DNA of 64,000 bases from Actinomycetota bacterium (GTDB lineage Bacteria; Actinomycetota; Actinomycetes; S36-B12; UBA10799): assembly GCA_020636995.1 (NCBI GenBank), contig JACJWU010000002.1:1-64000 (forward strand), given 5' to 3'. Made by a program: the position numbers and the translations under genes. The notes beneath the pieces are model-generated. The model was not told the origin of the DNA and searched no databases. It was given only the letters and a program-made list of their open reading frames with translations. Below are positions 14,646-22,411 of this stretch, in pieces. How positions within the stretch are numbered: position 1 is the stretch's first letter; the number at the start of each line of letters is the position of its first letter.

Positions 14646-15656
14646 CTACTGGTTGAGGACCCGTCCGTAGTACACCTTGTCGGTGTACACGCGCTCCAGG
14701 GACACGACCCTGCCGGTGCGCGGGGCGTGCCACATCATGCCGTTGCCCGCGTAAATGCCCACGTGGCCGATGAAGTTGTCCTTGTAGTTGTAGAAGAACA
14801 CGAGGTCGCCGGGTTTCGCCTCGGCCGCGCTGATCTTCCGTGACTTGTTGTACTGCCACACGGTGTACGCACCGCCGAGATCGATGCCCACCTGCTCGTA
14901 GACCCACTGGGTGTAGCTGCTGCAGTTGAAGCCCTGCTCGGGGGAGTAGCCGGTGGCGACGTAGGGGACACCTGCCTGGGAGGCGGCAACCTTGAGCACT
15001 TGTGCCGCGGTGGCGTTCGAGGGGGCCGGCAACGCTGTGGATGCCGGTGCCGTTGCCGGCGCAGGTGCGGGCGCCGTGAACTTCACCTTGCCGACCTTGC
15101 GCCAGGTCCTGGCATCGACCACGCCGGTCACGGGGATCTTCGCGGCGGTCTGCAAGGCTTTCACGAAGGACTGCGTGATCGGACCGAAGTAGCCGGTCTG
15201 CGGCTGCACGTTCAGTTCCTTCTGCAGGAACAGCACTGCGGCGCCCCGGTCCCCGAGTTGCAGGGTGGCGGCCTTCAAGGCGCTGGAGGCGGACTTCTTC
15301 TTGGTCTTCTTCTTGGCGACCTTCTTCTTCGCCGCCTTCTTCTTGGCTGCCTTCTGCTTGCTCTTCTTGGCCTGCGTGCGCTTGGTCTTCTGCTGCTCGA
15401 GCAGCGATGCCCATGTCAGCGGGCCGACGACCCCTGTGGTGGGAATCCCGTGCGCCCGCTGGTAGGTTTTGACGGCCGCCAGCGTCACGGGGCCGAAGTA
15501 GCCGGTCTGCGGGCTCACGCCGAGCAGTTTCTGGACCCGCTTCACGGCCCGGTGTTCCATGCCGGAGGTCAGGATGGGCTCGCCATCGGCGAAGGCCGGT
15601 GCGGCCGGCGCCAGCAGCGCGAGGGTGGCGATGCCACCGATCACAGTGCGCCTCAT
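14646..15656 (-). CDS. secreted NlpC/P60 peptidase with two peptidoglycan-binding domains
   Basis: This is a 336-residue secreted cell-wall hydrolase. It has a signal peptide (residues 1-24, ending AFADG), then two copies of a peptidoglycan-binding repeat (about 30-86 and 128-188, both with PQTGYFGP), joined by a very Lys-rich linker (about 90-121). A Pro/Ala spacer leads to the NlpC/P60 domain (about 215-336). Candidate catalytic residues are Cys245 (FNCSSYT), His298 (GHVGIYAG) and His310. Such enzymes cut stem peptides in peptidoglycan. ATG 15656 follows GGGAGG; a 20-residue upstream extension is rejected. The cationic linker may hold the enzyme to anionic wall polymers. Confidence 0.92.
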   Translation of the reverse strand: MRRTVIGGIATLALLAPAAPAFADGEPILTSGMEHRAVKRVQKLLGVSPQTGYFGPVTLAAVKTYQRAHGIPTTGVVGPLTWASLLEQQKTKRTQAKKSKQKAAKKKAAKKKVAKKKTKKKSASSALKAATLQLGDRGAAVLFLQKELNVQPQTGYFGPITQSFVKALQTAAKIPVTGVVDARTWRKVGKVKFTAPAPAPATAPASTALPAPSNATAAQVLKVAASQAGVPYVATGYSPEQGFNCSSYTQWVYEQVGIDLGGAYTVWQYNKSRKISAAEAKPGDLVFFYNYKDNFIGHVGIYAGNGMMWHAPRTGRVVSLERVYTDKVYYGRVLNQ

Positions 15657-16018
15657 CCGTAACCTCCCAGTTGTGCCGGTTCCATCGGTATCTGAATCGC
15701 GAAAGTCAAGCGACACGCCCGACGTTTCACGTAACGGTTATGTCACGCTAGCGGATCTGTGGCTCGGCTCGCCACCGCGAGCACCTACCCGAAAGCCGGG
15801 TCTAATGCCTGATGAGAGGCCCTTTTCCGATCCGCCCGCACATCTGGTGTGGGGCGAAGGTAGAACCCCAACATGTTGTGTCCGATGACTACTCCGAACG
15901 TGACCTAAGTCACTGAGGTGCGACGCTGCGTGACGGTGCGCGACTCGTCCACCGCCCCGGACACCAACCTCAGAGCTGTCGCTCTTGCGCGTAATGTCCG
16001 CTGCGACACAATGTCGTA
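15657..16018. other. divergent 362-bp regulatory region (NlpC/P60 and ideR)
   Basis: No gene is seen. On the minus strand the NlpC leader can form a long-range stem (GTCACGC, plus-strand coordinates 15928-15934, with GCGTGAC at 15742-15748) enclosing 193 nt. Two short hairpins lie inside it: ACCCG/CGGGT, and GCTCGC/GCGAGC at about 15768-15783. This layout recalls a structured 5' leader such as a riboswitch, but no known class is matched convincingly. Confidence 0.4.
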
Positions 16019-16711
16019 GTGAGCGGCGAGCTGATCGATACCACCGAGATGTATCTACGGACCATCTACGAACTCGAGGAGGAGGGCACAGTCCCGCTGC
16101 GCGCCAGGATCGCCGAGCGACTCGGTCAGTCCGGCCCGACCGTCTCGCAGACCGTGGCCCGGATGGAGCGCGACGGGCTGGTGATCGTGTCAGGCGACCG
16201 TCATCTCGAGCTGACATCGGCAGGACGGTCCTATGCGGTCTCGGTGATGCGCAAACACCGTCTCGCCGAGTGTCTGCTGGTCAACGTCATCGGACTGCCG
16301 TGGGAAGACGTGCACGTTGAAGCCTGCCGCTGGGAACACGTCATGAGTGAGGCCGTGGAGAAGCGCATCTGGGAACTGCTCGATCAGCCGACCACGTCGC
16401 CGTACGGCAACCCCATCCCCGGTCTCGGGGATCTCGGTGCGGCCAGTGATGAGCGGATGGCGGCGGCGCCCGCGTTGGCCTCGCTGGTCGGCCGTATGGG
16501 GGACTCGCCGATCCGTGTCCTGATACGGCGCATCGACGAGCCGTTGCAGACCGAGCACGACGTGATGGCCGCCTTGCGCCGGGCAGGGGCGACCCCGGGG
16601 TCCACGGTCAAGGTCAGCCGCTCGCCGGGGGGTCTGCTCGTGGGCAGCGGCGGGGAGTACGCCGAAGTCTCGCTCGGCGTGGCCGAGCACATCGCTGTCG
16701 AACCCGTCTGA
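16019..16711 (+). CDS. ideR: iron-dependent transcriptional regulator, DtxR/IdeR family
   Basis: This 230-residue metal-dependent repressor binds iron-box operators when loaded with Fe(II) and controls iron uptake and storage. The N-terminal helix-turn-helix reads like mycobacterial IdeR (DTTEMYLRTIYELEEEG and LGQSGPTVSQTVARMERDGL). All metal ligands are present: Met11, Cys103, Glu106 and His107 for one site, and His80, Glu84 and His99 for the other. A C-terminal SH3-like domain follows. GTG 16019 gives the family start. The photolyase gene begins within its stop codon (TGATG), so the two are co-transcribed. No iron box was found in the window. Confidence 0.95.
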   Translation: MSGELIDTTEMYLRTIYELEEEGTVPLRARIAERLGQSGPTVSQTVARMERDGLVIVSGDRHLELTSAGRSYAVSVMRKHRLAECLLVNVIGLPWEDVHVEACRWEHVMSEAVEKRIWELLDQPTTSPYGNPIPGLGDLGAASDERMAAAPALASLVGRMGDSPIRVLIRRIDEPLQTEHDVMAALRRAGATPGSTVKVSRSPGGLLVGSGGEYAEVSLGVAEHIAVEPV

Positions 16712-17934
16712 TGCCGGCGCTGCACTGGTTCCGCAGGGACCTGCGCGCCTCGGACAACCCCGCCCTCGACGCCGCCGGTCGCGACGCGCTGGGGGTGTTC
16801 ATCCACGATCCCCGGCTCGAAGGTGTGGGGAAGGTCCGGACCCGATACCTGCAGGCGGCTCTCGAGGAACTGGCGGCGGAGAGGGCATTGATCGTACGGA
16901 CCGGGGATCCGGCCCAGGTCCTGGTGGAACTGGCGGCAGAACTCGGTGCGGGGGAGGTGTATTGCACGGGGGATGCCACCCCCTTCGCCCGTCGCCGCGA
17001 TGCGCAGGTGGCACAGGCGCTCGCCCGCGCCGGGGTCGCACTACGTCAGATCGACTCGCCATATGCGGTCCCGCCCGGCGAAGTGCGCAACGGCTCCGGC
17101 TCGCCGTACAAGGTCTTCACGCCGTTCTACAAGGCGTGGCTCGCGCGGGGATGGCCGGCGCCGGACGGTCCGGTGGTCGCCACCCCAGCGCTCGAGCGAT
17201 GGCGGGCGTTCCGCGAGCAGGCTCTCGGCGCATACAAACGCGATCGCGACTTCCCGGCATTAGCGGCCACGAGCCGGCTGTCGACGGCCATGCACTTCGG
17301 GCAGATCCATCCCCGCACGATCCTTGCCGAGATTCCCGACGCCACGACCAACCCCTTTGCCAGACAACTGGCCTGGCGGGAGTTCTGTGCTGATGTCCTC
17401 TGGCATCAGCCGCAGGCGGTGTGGTCCAGTCTCGACACCCGCTTCGACACCGACATGCAGTACGACCAGGACGACGCCATGTTCGAGGCGTGGACCCAGG
17501 GTCGCACCGGCTATCCGTTCGTCGACGCGGGCATGCGGCAGTTGGCCAGCGAGGGTTGGATGCACAATCGCTTGCGCATGGTCACCGCGAGCTTCCTGGT
17601 GAAGGATCTGCACATGCCGTGGCAGCGGGGTGCCGCATGGTTCATGCAGCACTTGATGGATGCCGACGTCGCGAACAACCAGTTGGGCTGGCAATGGGTC
17701 GCCGGGTGCGGTACCGACGCCGCACCCTATTTCCGCATCTTCAACCCGGTCACCCAAGGTCGCCGCTTCGACCCGGATGGCGAGTACATCCGCCGGTATG
17801 TGCCGGAACTCACCGACGCACCGGATCCCCATGAGCCAGGGGTGTTGGCCGCCGACTATCCCGCGCCGATCGTGGATCACAGCCGTGAACGCGATGAGGC
17901 GCTTGCGCGCTTCCAGTCCCTGCCGCCGAGGTGA
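16711..17934 (+). CDS. phr: deoxyribodipyrimidine photo-lyase
   Basis: This 407-residue cryptochrome/photolyase repairs UV-made pyrimidine dimers using blue light and FADH. The N-terminal antenna domain starts HWFRRDLRASDNPAL. The C-terminal FAD domain has FARQLAWREFCADVLWH, the GYPFVDAGMRQL motif, MHNRLRM, and the DADVANNQLGWQW stretch with the Asn that contacts FAD N5. The length is slightly short for the class but complete. ATG 16711 overlaps the ideR stop by one base. The link to ideR may be simple co-transcription. Confidence 0.94.
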   Translation: MPALHWFRRDLRASDNPALDAAGRDALGVFIHDPRLEGVGKVRTRYLQAALEELAAERALIVRTGDPAQVLVELAAELGAGEVYCTGDATPFARRRDAQVAQALARAGVALRQIDSPYAVPPGEVRNGSGSPYKVFTPFYKAWLARGWPAPDGPVVATPALERWRAFREQALGAYKRDRDFPALAATSRLSTAMHFGQIHPRTILAEIPDATTNPFARQLAWREFCADVLWHQPQAVWSSLDTRFDTDMQYDQDDAMFEAWTQGRTGYPFVDAGMRQLASEGWMHNRLRMVTASFLVKDLHMPWQRGAAWFMQHLMDADVANNQLGWQWVAGCGTDAAPYFRIFNPVTQGRRFDPDGEYIRRYVPELTDAPDPHEPGVLAADYPAPIVDHSRERDEALARFQSLPPR

Positions 17935-18355
17935 GCGCCGCACGGCCACTGGGGCCACGAGCCGCGAGGACGTCAGTAGGCCCGGCAACGAACATCGCGA
18001 GCCGGGTCCGCTGCTGCAGATCCCGGTTAGAGATCGGCATGTTGGTTAGACATACGGCACTCCGGTTAGCCCTACGCCGCCGTGGGACTCTAACCAACCT
18101 GCCGCCGACTAACCAAGATGCCGATCTCTAACCGGACTGTCCCCCTGACCGACAACGGACTGGTCCAACGCCTTGGCACAAGCCGTCCAGTGGCGAGGTA
18201 TCCGGCGCCGCCGTGACCGATGGGTCTGGATCTCAACCAGCACAGAGCACGCACAGCACTGGACGGGCGTTTAGGACTAACCGCGGTGCCGAGGACCAGC
18301 AATCCTGACTTCCGGAATCACAGGTAAACGTCCTCATCAGTGACAGAATGTGCGA
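17935..18355. other. 421-bp gene-free region carrying repeat element copy A
   Basis: The first 88 bp show no gene or clear signal. The GGTTAG dyad core lies at 18023-18135. The sequence from 18136 to about 18250 is related to the flank of copy C (45060-45143, reversed). In one frame both could once have encoded a similar peptide containing WRGI followed by basic residues, but a 1-nt length difference and stops break the frame. It is either a decayed gene end or a non-coding part of the element. Confidence 0.6.
18023..18135. repeat. GGTTAG dyad element, copy A
   Basis: Three GGTTAG boxes (18025, 18044, 18064) face three CTAACC boxes ending at 18135, spaced 19-20 bp within each half. The outer 27 bp of each side are complementary with one mismatch (GGTTAGAGATCGGCAT...). 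Each inter-box spacer contains CGGCA or its complement TGCCG. The 113-bp core is nearly the same as copy B and the reverse of copy C. It lies between phr and parA. Confidence 0.9.
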
Positions 18356-19168
18356 ATGGACGCCCCGGTTGTCGCTGTGCTGAGCCTGAAGGGCGGCGTC
18401 GGAAAGACCACGGTGACACTCGGGCTGGCCAGCGCGGCGATGCAGGAGGGGCGGCGGGTCCTGGTGGTCGACCTCGATCCGCAGGGCAACGCGACAGCTG
18501 GGCTGAACCTTTCCGACGTGCCGACCTTCACGACGTCCGACGTCCTGTACGACGGACGGACCGGGGTCGCTCTCGACGCGGTGGTTGCCACTGGCTGGGG
18601 GCCTCTCATCGATGCGATCGCTGCCGAGCGCGCTCTGGAACACAGGGCCGTCCCCTCCGGGGCAGATCCCGTGCGACGACTGCAGCGCGCCCTGCGAGGT
18701 GCGGCGGATCGCTACGACCTGATCCTGTTGGACTGTCCTCCCTCGCTCGGGGAACTCACCCGCAACGCGCTCTTCGCGGCCGACCAGGCGATCGTGGTCA
18801 CCGAGCCGACGTACTTCGCGGTGCAGGGCGCGCAACAGGCGGTCGAAGCCGTCGAAGTGGCACGGCGAGAGGGCAATGTCGGGCTGCACGTCGTAGCCAT
18901 CGTCCCCAACCGTGCCCGGGTCCGATTGTCCGAGCACCGCTACCGCCTGCAGGAGTTGCAGGGAGTCTTCGGCGCGACCGTGACGGAGGCAATCCCCGAG
19001 CGCACCGCTATTCAGCAGGCGCAGGGTGCGGGGGTTCCGATCCACGCGTGGCGCTCCACGGGTGCCCGCAGCGCCGCCCTGGCCTTCGAGGATCTGCTCG
19101 GACGGGTCGCCGACGTCAGTGCCCGGGAGCACCGGCGGCTGCACGGTCCGGGCCCGGCGGTCACCTGA
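18356..19168 (+). CDS. ParA/Soj-family ATPase without adjacent ParB
   Basis: This P-loop ATPase of about 270 residues is of the ParA/MinD type. It has the deviant Walker A motif KGGVGKTT near residue 12, the VDLDPQGNATAGL motif, and the switch region LILLDCPPSLGELTRNAL. Such proteins position DNA or large complexes on the nucleoid. No ParB gene or parS-like site is next to it; the nearest candidate partner is the ribbon-helix-helix-like protein at 20150. The start could be ATG 18356 or GTG 18350, two codons earlier. A CAGAAT hexamer 6 nt before the ATG fits a weak leaderless start. Confidence 0.85.
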   Translation: MDAPVVAVLSLKGGVGKTTVTLGLASAAMQEGRRVLVVDLDPQGNATAGLNLSDVPTFTTSDVLYDGRTGVALDAVVATGWGPLIDAIAAERALEHRAVPSGADPVRRLQRALRGAADRYDLILLDCPPSLGELTRNALFAADQAIVVTEPTYFAVQGAQQAVEAVEVARREGNVGLHVVAIVPNRARVRLSEHRYRLQELQGVFGATVTEAIPERTAIQQAQGAGVPIHAWRSTGARSAALAFEDLLGRVADVSAREHRRLHGPGPAVT

Positions 19169-19215
19169 TCGGATGGGTGTGGGCCCAGCGCTTTGACGGC
19201 TCTTTCGGCCTGCCC

Positions 19216-19221
19216 TATCCT
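19216..19221 (+). promoter_or_regulatory. -10 element of leaderless promoter
   Basis: TATCCT lies 7 nt before ATG 19229; no ribosome binding site is present. This spacing picks 19229 rather than earlier in-frame starts. Confidence 0.5.
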
Positions 19222-19228
19222 CTGGCCC

Positions 19229-20092
19229 ATGGTCACCATGAAGCGGGCGTCGGTCATCGGCTGCGGTCTCGTGCTGGCGACGTCCACGTTGTCTCTGGCG
19301 CCCAGCCAGGCGGCGGTCGTCGACTCGCCGGGCATCCTGCAGCAGTCCTACATCTACAACCCGTTCTTCAACAATTTCGACCTGTATTCAGGCACGTGGG
19401 TCGAATACCAGGTCGACGAGGCCGGCACCTTCCCACGGGTCGGCGATGTCTTCTATGTGAGCACCGTGGTCACCGCTCTGTACGGCGGTCAAGCTCCCGT
19501 GATGGGCGTGGCGCTCGACGAGAAACTCGAACCAGATGGCGGTCTGGCCATCTCGGCGCAGAACCCGGTTCGCTGCTACCTGAAGACCTCGCTGGACGAC
19601 CCCACGTGGGACGAGGTCCCCGAATCCTGCAGCCAGCAGCCGACTCCGACGCCAGGTGGCGGTCTGACGTTCGGCACGAGACCGCTGCAGTACGCGCAGA
19701 GTTTCAAGGTCAGCGTTCCGATGTCGTTCACGAAGCCCAAGAACGGAATCGGCGACGGGGCAGCGGCGCGAGTCTTCTCCGTGGTCAGTGACCTCAATCA
19801 GACCCCCGACCCCTTGATCGCCGAGCAGTACATCTTCGTGTTCCCGGCGGCCAATGGGGGCGGGCCGGTCGCCAACCCCGGCACGACCCCGGTCGGACTC
19901 ACGGTGGGCCAGTCCACCAAGCTTCCGAAGAAGCAGAAGTTCGGCAAGGCCCGCTACTCGTCGAAGACGCCACGGGTGTGCAAGGTGACCAAGAAGGGCA
20001 AGGTCACTGCGCGCAAGGCGGGCACGTGCAAAATCCTCGCAAAGGCCGCGAAGGGGAAGAAGCGCAAGACCATCAAGATCACGATCAGCTGA
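19229..20092 (+). CDS. secreted protein with C-terminal Lys-rich Ig-like (Big2-type) tail
   Basis: This protein of 287 residues has a signal peptide (MKRASVIGCGLVLATS..., cleaved near AAVV), then an unrecognised central domain (about 30-210) with a single Cys pair and a Pro-rich break (QQPTPTPGG). The C-terminal 60 residues resemble the bacterial Ig-like group 2 fold (KVTKKGKVTARKAGTCKI) and are very rich in Lys. It is likely exported and held at the cell surface. The gene lies between parA and the ribbon-helix-helix gene and has its own leaderless promoter, so it may be a later insertion between them. Function unknown. Confidence 0.75.
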   Translation: MVTMKRASVIGCGLVLATSTLSLAPSQAAVVDSPGILQQSYIYNPFFNNFDLYSGTWVEYQVDEAGTFPRVGDVFYVSTVVTALYGGQAPVMGVALDEKLEPDGGLAISAQNPVRCYLKTSLDDPTWDEVPESCSQQPTPTPGGGLTFGTRPLQYAQSFKVSVPMSFTKPKNGIGDGAAARVFSVVSDLNQTPDPLIAEQYIFVFPAANGGGPVANPGTTPVGLTVGQSTKLPKKQKFGKARYSSKTPRVCKVTKKGKVTARKAGTCKILAKAAKGKKRKTIKITIS

Positions 20093-20137
20093 CGGCTCGC
20101 CGGGGCTTCGCGCTGGCCATGCCGCCGGGAGGCCGCC

Positions 20138-20143
20138 TAGCAT
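20138..20143 (+). promoter_or_regulatory. -10 element of leaderless promoter
   Basis: TAGCAT lies 6 nt before GTG 20150. Confidence 0.5.
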
Positions 20144-20149
20144 GGGTAG

Positions 20150-20455
20150 GTGATCAACCCGCCGCCACGCCCCGCGCTGCGCAAGGCGCCGGACTCCGAC
20201 GTGCACCCCGTGGCGCCGGTACCCGCCAGCGTTGTCCCCGCTCCGCGGCCGGAGTTGCGGCCGGTGGTCGGCATCGGGGGGCGGACCTCCGACACCCTCG
20301 TCGTGCGGACACCGAAGAAGACCAAGCGCACGACGCTGGAGGTCAAGGTCCCCAAGGCGCTGGCCAAGTCCGCCAAACGCCGGGCCAAGTCCCGTGGCGA
20401 CAGCCTCGATGACGTGGTCGCCACGGCGCTGCAGGGTTATCTCGACCGGGCGTAG
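20150..20455 (+). CDS. small basic protein, ribbon-helix-helix-like C terminus
   Basis: This is a 101-residue protein. The N-terminal half is Pro-rich and probably disordered. The C-terminal half (about 60-101: TTLEVKVPKALAKSAKRRAK followed by SRGDSLDDVVATALQGYL) has a strand-helix-helix pattern like CopG/ParB-type ribbon-helix-helix DNA-binding proteins. It could be the DNA-binding partner of the ParA ATPase encoded 1 kb upstream. That pairing is inferred from proximity and fold pattern. GTG 20150 has a leaderless-type -10 before it. Confidence 0.6.
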   Translation: MINPPPRPALRKAPDSDVHPVAPVPASVVPAPRPELRPVVGIGGRTSDTLVVRTPKKTKRTTLEVKVPKALAKSAKRRAKSRGDSLDDVVATALQGYLDRA

Positions 20456-20477
20456 CAGTCCGGCCCTCGGAAACTCC

Positions 20478-21128
20478 CTACGGCGCCAGGCGCTGTACCG
20501 TCCAGGCGTGCTCGTCGTCCAGGCGACCGGTGCCGGACGTGCCGAACCGCAGCCGGTCGTGCAGTCGCGAGGGCTGACCCTGCCAGAACTCCACGGACGA
20601 GGGCCGCACGAGATACCCGCCCCAGTTGGCCGGACGTGGCACGTCACCGGGGAACCGCTGCAGCGCGTCCTCCCACCGCACGCGCAGTTCCCCCCGGTCG
20701 TCGATGACCTGGGACTGCGCGGATGACCAGGCCCCCAGTTGTGCATCGCGTGGCCGGGATCCGAAGTATTCGTCGGAGGCGGTGTCGGAGAGTGGTTCGG
20801 CCACCCCGGTGATCCGGACCTGTCGGTGCAGCGGTTGCCAGTGGAAACACAGTGCCACCCGTGGGTTCTGGTCGATCTGACGCCCCTTGTCGGAGTCGTA
20901 GTTGGTGAAGAAGACGAAACCTTCGCCGGTGATCTCCTTGCACAGCATCGTGCGTACGTGGGGCTGGCCGTCGGCGTCGACGGTAGCCACGATCATCGCG
21001 TTGGGCTCCTCGATGCCGGCGGCATTGGCCTGCTGTAGCCACTGCTCGAACTGCAGCAGTGGAGAAGGTGCCAGGTCCTGCTCCAGCAGGGGACCGGACA
21101 TGTAGTCGATCCTGCGTATCTCGTTCAT
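20478..21128 (-). CDS. pdxH: pyridoxamine 5'-phosphate oxidase
   Basis: This 216-residue FMN enzyme oxidises pyridoxine/pyridoxamine 5'-phosphate to pyridoxal 5'-phosphate, the last step of vitamin B6 salvage. Family motifs are clear: NAMIVATVDADGQPHVRTMLCK (FMN binding), FFTNYDSDKGRQ, ALCFHWQPLHRQVRI, and the C-terminal signature WGGYLVRPSSVEFWQG followed by RLHDR. The start ATG 21128 follows GAGGCG. It is divergent from citA, sharing an 80-bp gap. SerC, the PLP enzyme encoded two genes away, would use the product. Confidence 0.95.
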   Translation of the reverse strand: MNEIRRIDYMSGPLLEQDLAPSPLLQFEQWLQQANAAGIEEPNAMIVATVDADGQPHVRTMLCKEITGEGFVFFTNYDSDKGRQIDQNPRVALCFHWQPLHRQVRITGVAEPLSDTASDEYFGSRPRDAQLGAWSSAQSQVIDDRGELRVRWEDALQRFPGDVPRPANWGGYLVRPSSVEFWQGQPSRLHDRLRFGTSGTGRLDDEHAWTVQRLAP

Positions 21129-21208
21129 TCGCGCCTCACCGCAGCGTTCATGTCATGTGACTACTAGGTTATTGACCTAAGCGGTCCTACAAGCGCTGGA
21201 GTGTGCAG

Positions 21209-22351
21209 ATGAGCGAGTTCGTACCGGGTCTCGAGGGCGTTGTCGCCTTCGAGACGGAGATCGCAGAGCCGGACAAAGAGGGTAGTTCGCTGCGATATCG
21301 GGGTGTCGACATCGAGGATCTGGTCGGTCGTGTCTCGTTCGGCAACGTATGGGGGCTGCTGGTCGACAACGAGTTCAACCCCGGGCTACCCCCCGCCGAG
21401 CCGTTCCCGATCCCGGTGCATTCCGGTGATGTCCGGGTGGACGTGCAGTCGGCCATCGCCATGCTCGCCCCTGCCTGGGGACTGCGGCCGCTGCTCGACA
21501 TCGACGACGACACCGCACGCGAGAACCTCTCCCATGTGTCGGTGATGGCCATGAGTTTCGTCGCGCAGTCCGCGCGGGGATTGGGCCAGCCGATGGTTCC
21601 ACAGGCCGAGATCGACAAAGCCAAGACGATCGTCGAACGGTTCATGGTCCGCTGGCGCGGCGAGCCCGACCCCGCCCACGTGCAGGCCGTGGACGCGTAC
21701 TTCGTCTCGGCCGCCGAGCATGGGATGAACGCCTCGACGTTCACCTCCCGGGTGATCGCTTCCACCGGCGCGGATGTGGCTGCCGCGATCTCCGGCGCGG
21801 TGGGTGCGATGAGCGGGCCTCTGCACGGTGGTGCCCCGAGCCGTGTGCTCGGGATGATCGAGGAGATCGAGCGGACCGGCGACGCCGACGCCTACGTCAA
21901 GGGCGTGCTCGACCGTGGTGAGCGGCTCATGGGGTTCGGGCACCGTGTGTACCGCGCCGAGGACCCACGGGCGCGCGTGCTGCGGCGCACCGCCCAGGAA
22001 CTGAATGCGCCGCGCTACGAGGTGGCCGAAGCGCTCGAGCAGGCCGCGCTGGCCGAACTTCGGGCCCGCCGCCCCGACCGGGTCCTGGAGACGAACGTGG
22101 AGTTCTGGGCCGCGATCGTGCTGGACTTCGCAGAAGTTCCGTCCCACATGTTCACATCCATGTTCACCTGTGCCCGTCTGGCCGGCTGGAGCGCGCACAT
22201 CCTGGAGCAGAAGAAGACCGGGCGCCTCATCCGTCCGTCGGCGAAGTACGTGGGTCCCGCCCCACGGCGTCCCGAGGATGTGCCCGGTTGGGATCCGGAG
22301 ATGGTCGCGCCGAGCGGCTACCACCCGGAGGTGGGCTTCCGCGTCGAGTAG
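21209..22351 (+). CDS. citA: citrate synthase 2 (CitA type)
   Basis: This 380-residue citrate synthase condenses acetyl-CoA and oxaloacetate. Active-site signatures are GPLHGGAPSRVLGM and MGFGHRVYRAEDPRA with the two catalytic His. The third catalytic position lies in TNVEFWAAIVLD, with Glu where most citrate synthases have Asp; this matches mycobacterial CitA. ATG 21209 is chosen over GTG 21203 because GGAG sits 8 nt upstream of it. In mycobacteria citA also lies near serC and pdxH, so the order is conserved. Confidence 0.92.
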   Translation: MSEFVPGLEGVVAFETEIAEPDKEGSSLRYRGVDIEDLVGRVSFGNVWGLLVDNEFNPGLPPAEPFPIPVHSGDVRVDVQSAIAMLAPAWGLRPLLDIDDDTARENLSHVSVMAMSFVAQSARGLGQPMVPQAEIDKAKTIVERFMVRWRGEPDPAHVQAVDAYFVSAAEHGMNASTFTSRVIASTGADVAAAISGAVGAMSGPLHGGAPSRVLGMIEEIERTGDADAYVKGVLDRGERLMGFGHRVYRAEDPRARVLRRTAQELNAPRYEVAEALEQAALAELRARRPDRVLETNVEFWAAIVLDFAEVPSHMFTSMFTCARLAGWSAHILEQKKTGRLIRPSAKYVGPAPRRPEDVPGWDPEMVAPSGYHPEVGFRVE

Positions 22352-22399
22352 GTCGGGCAGGGCCGTGGACCCGGCCCGTGGGGTCGGTGCGGCCGTGTC

Positions 22400-22405
22400 T
22401 AGCCT
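22400..22405 (+). promoter_or_regulatory. -10 element of leaderless serC promoter
   Basis: TAGCCT lies 6 nt before GTG 22412, and no ribosome binding site is present. Confidence 0.5.
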
Positions 22406-22411
22406 GGGAAT

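Noticed and set aside
15742..15934. Firm call of a c-di-AMP riboswitch
   Set aside because: Only part of the 3' consensus is matched and the GGGGUGAAU-type block is missing, so it is left as an unassigned leader.
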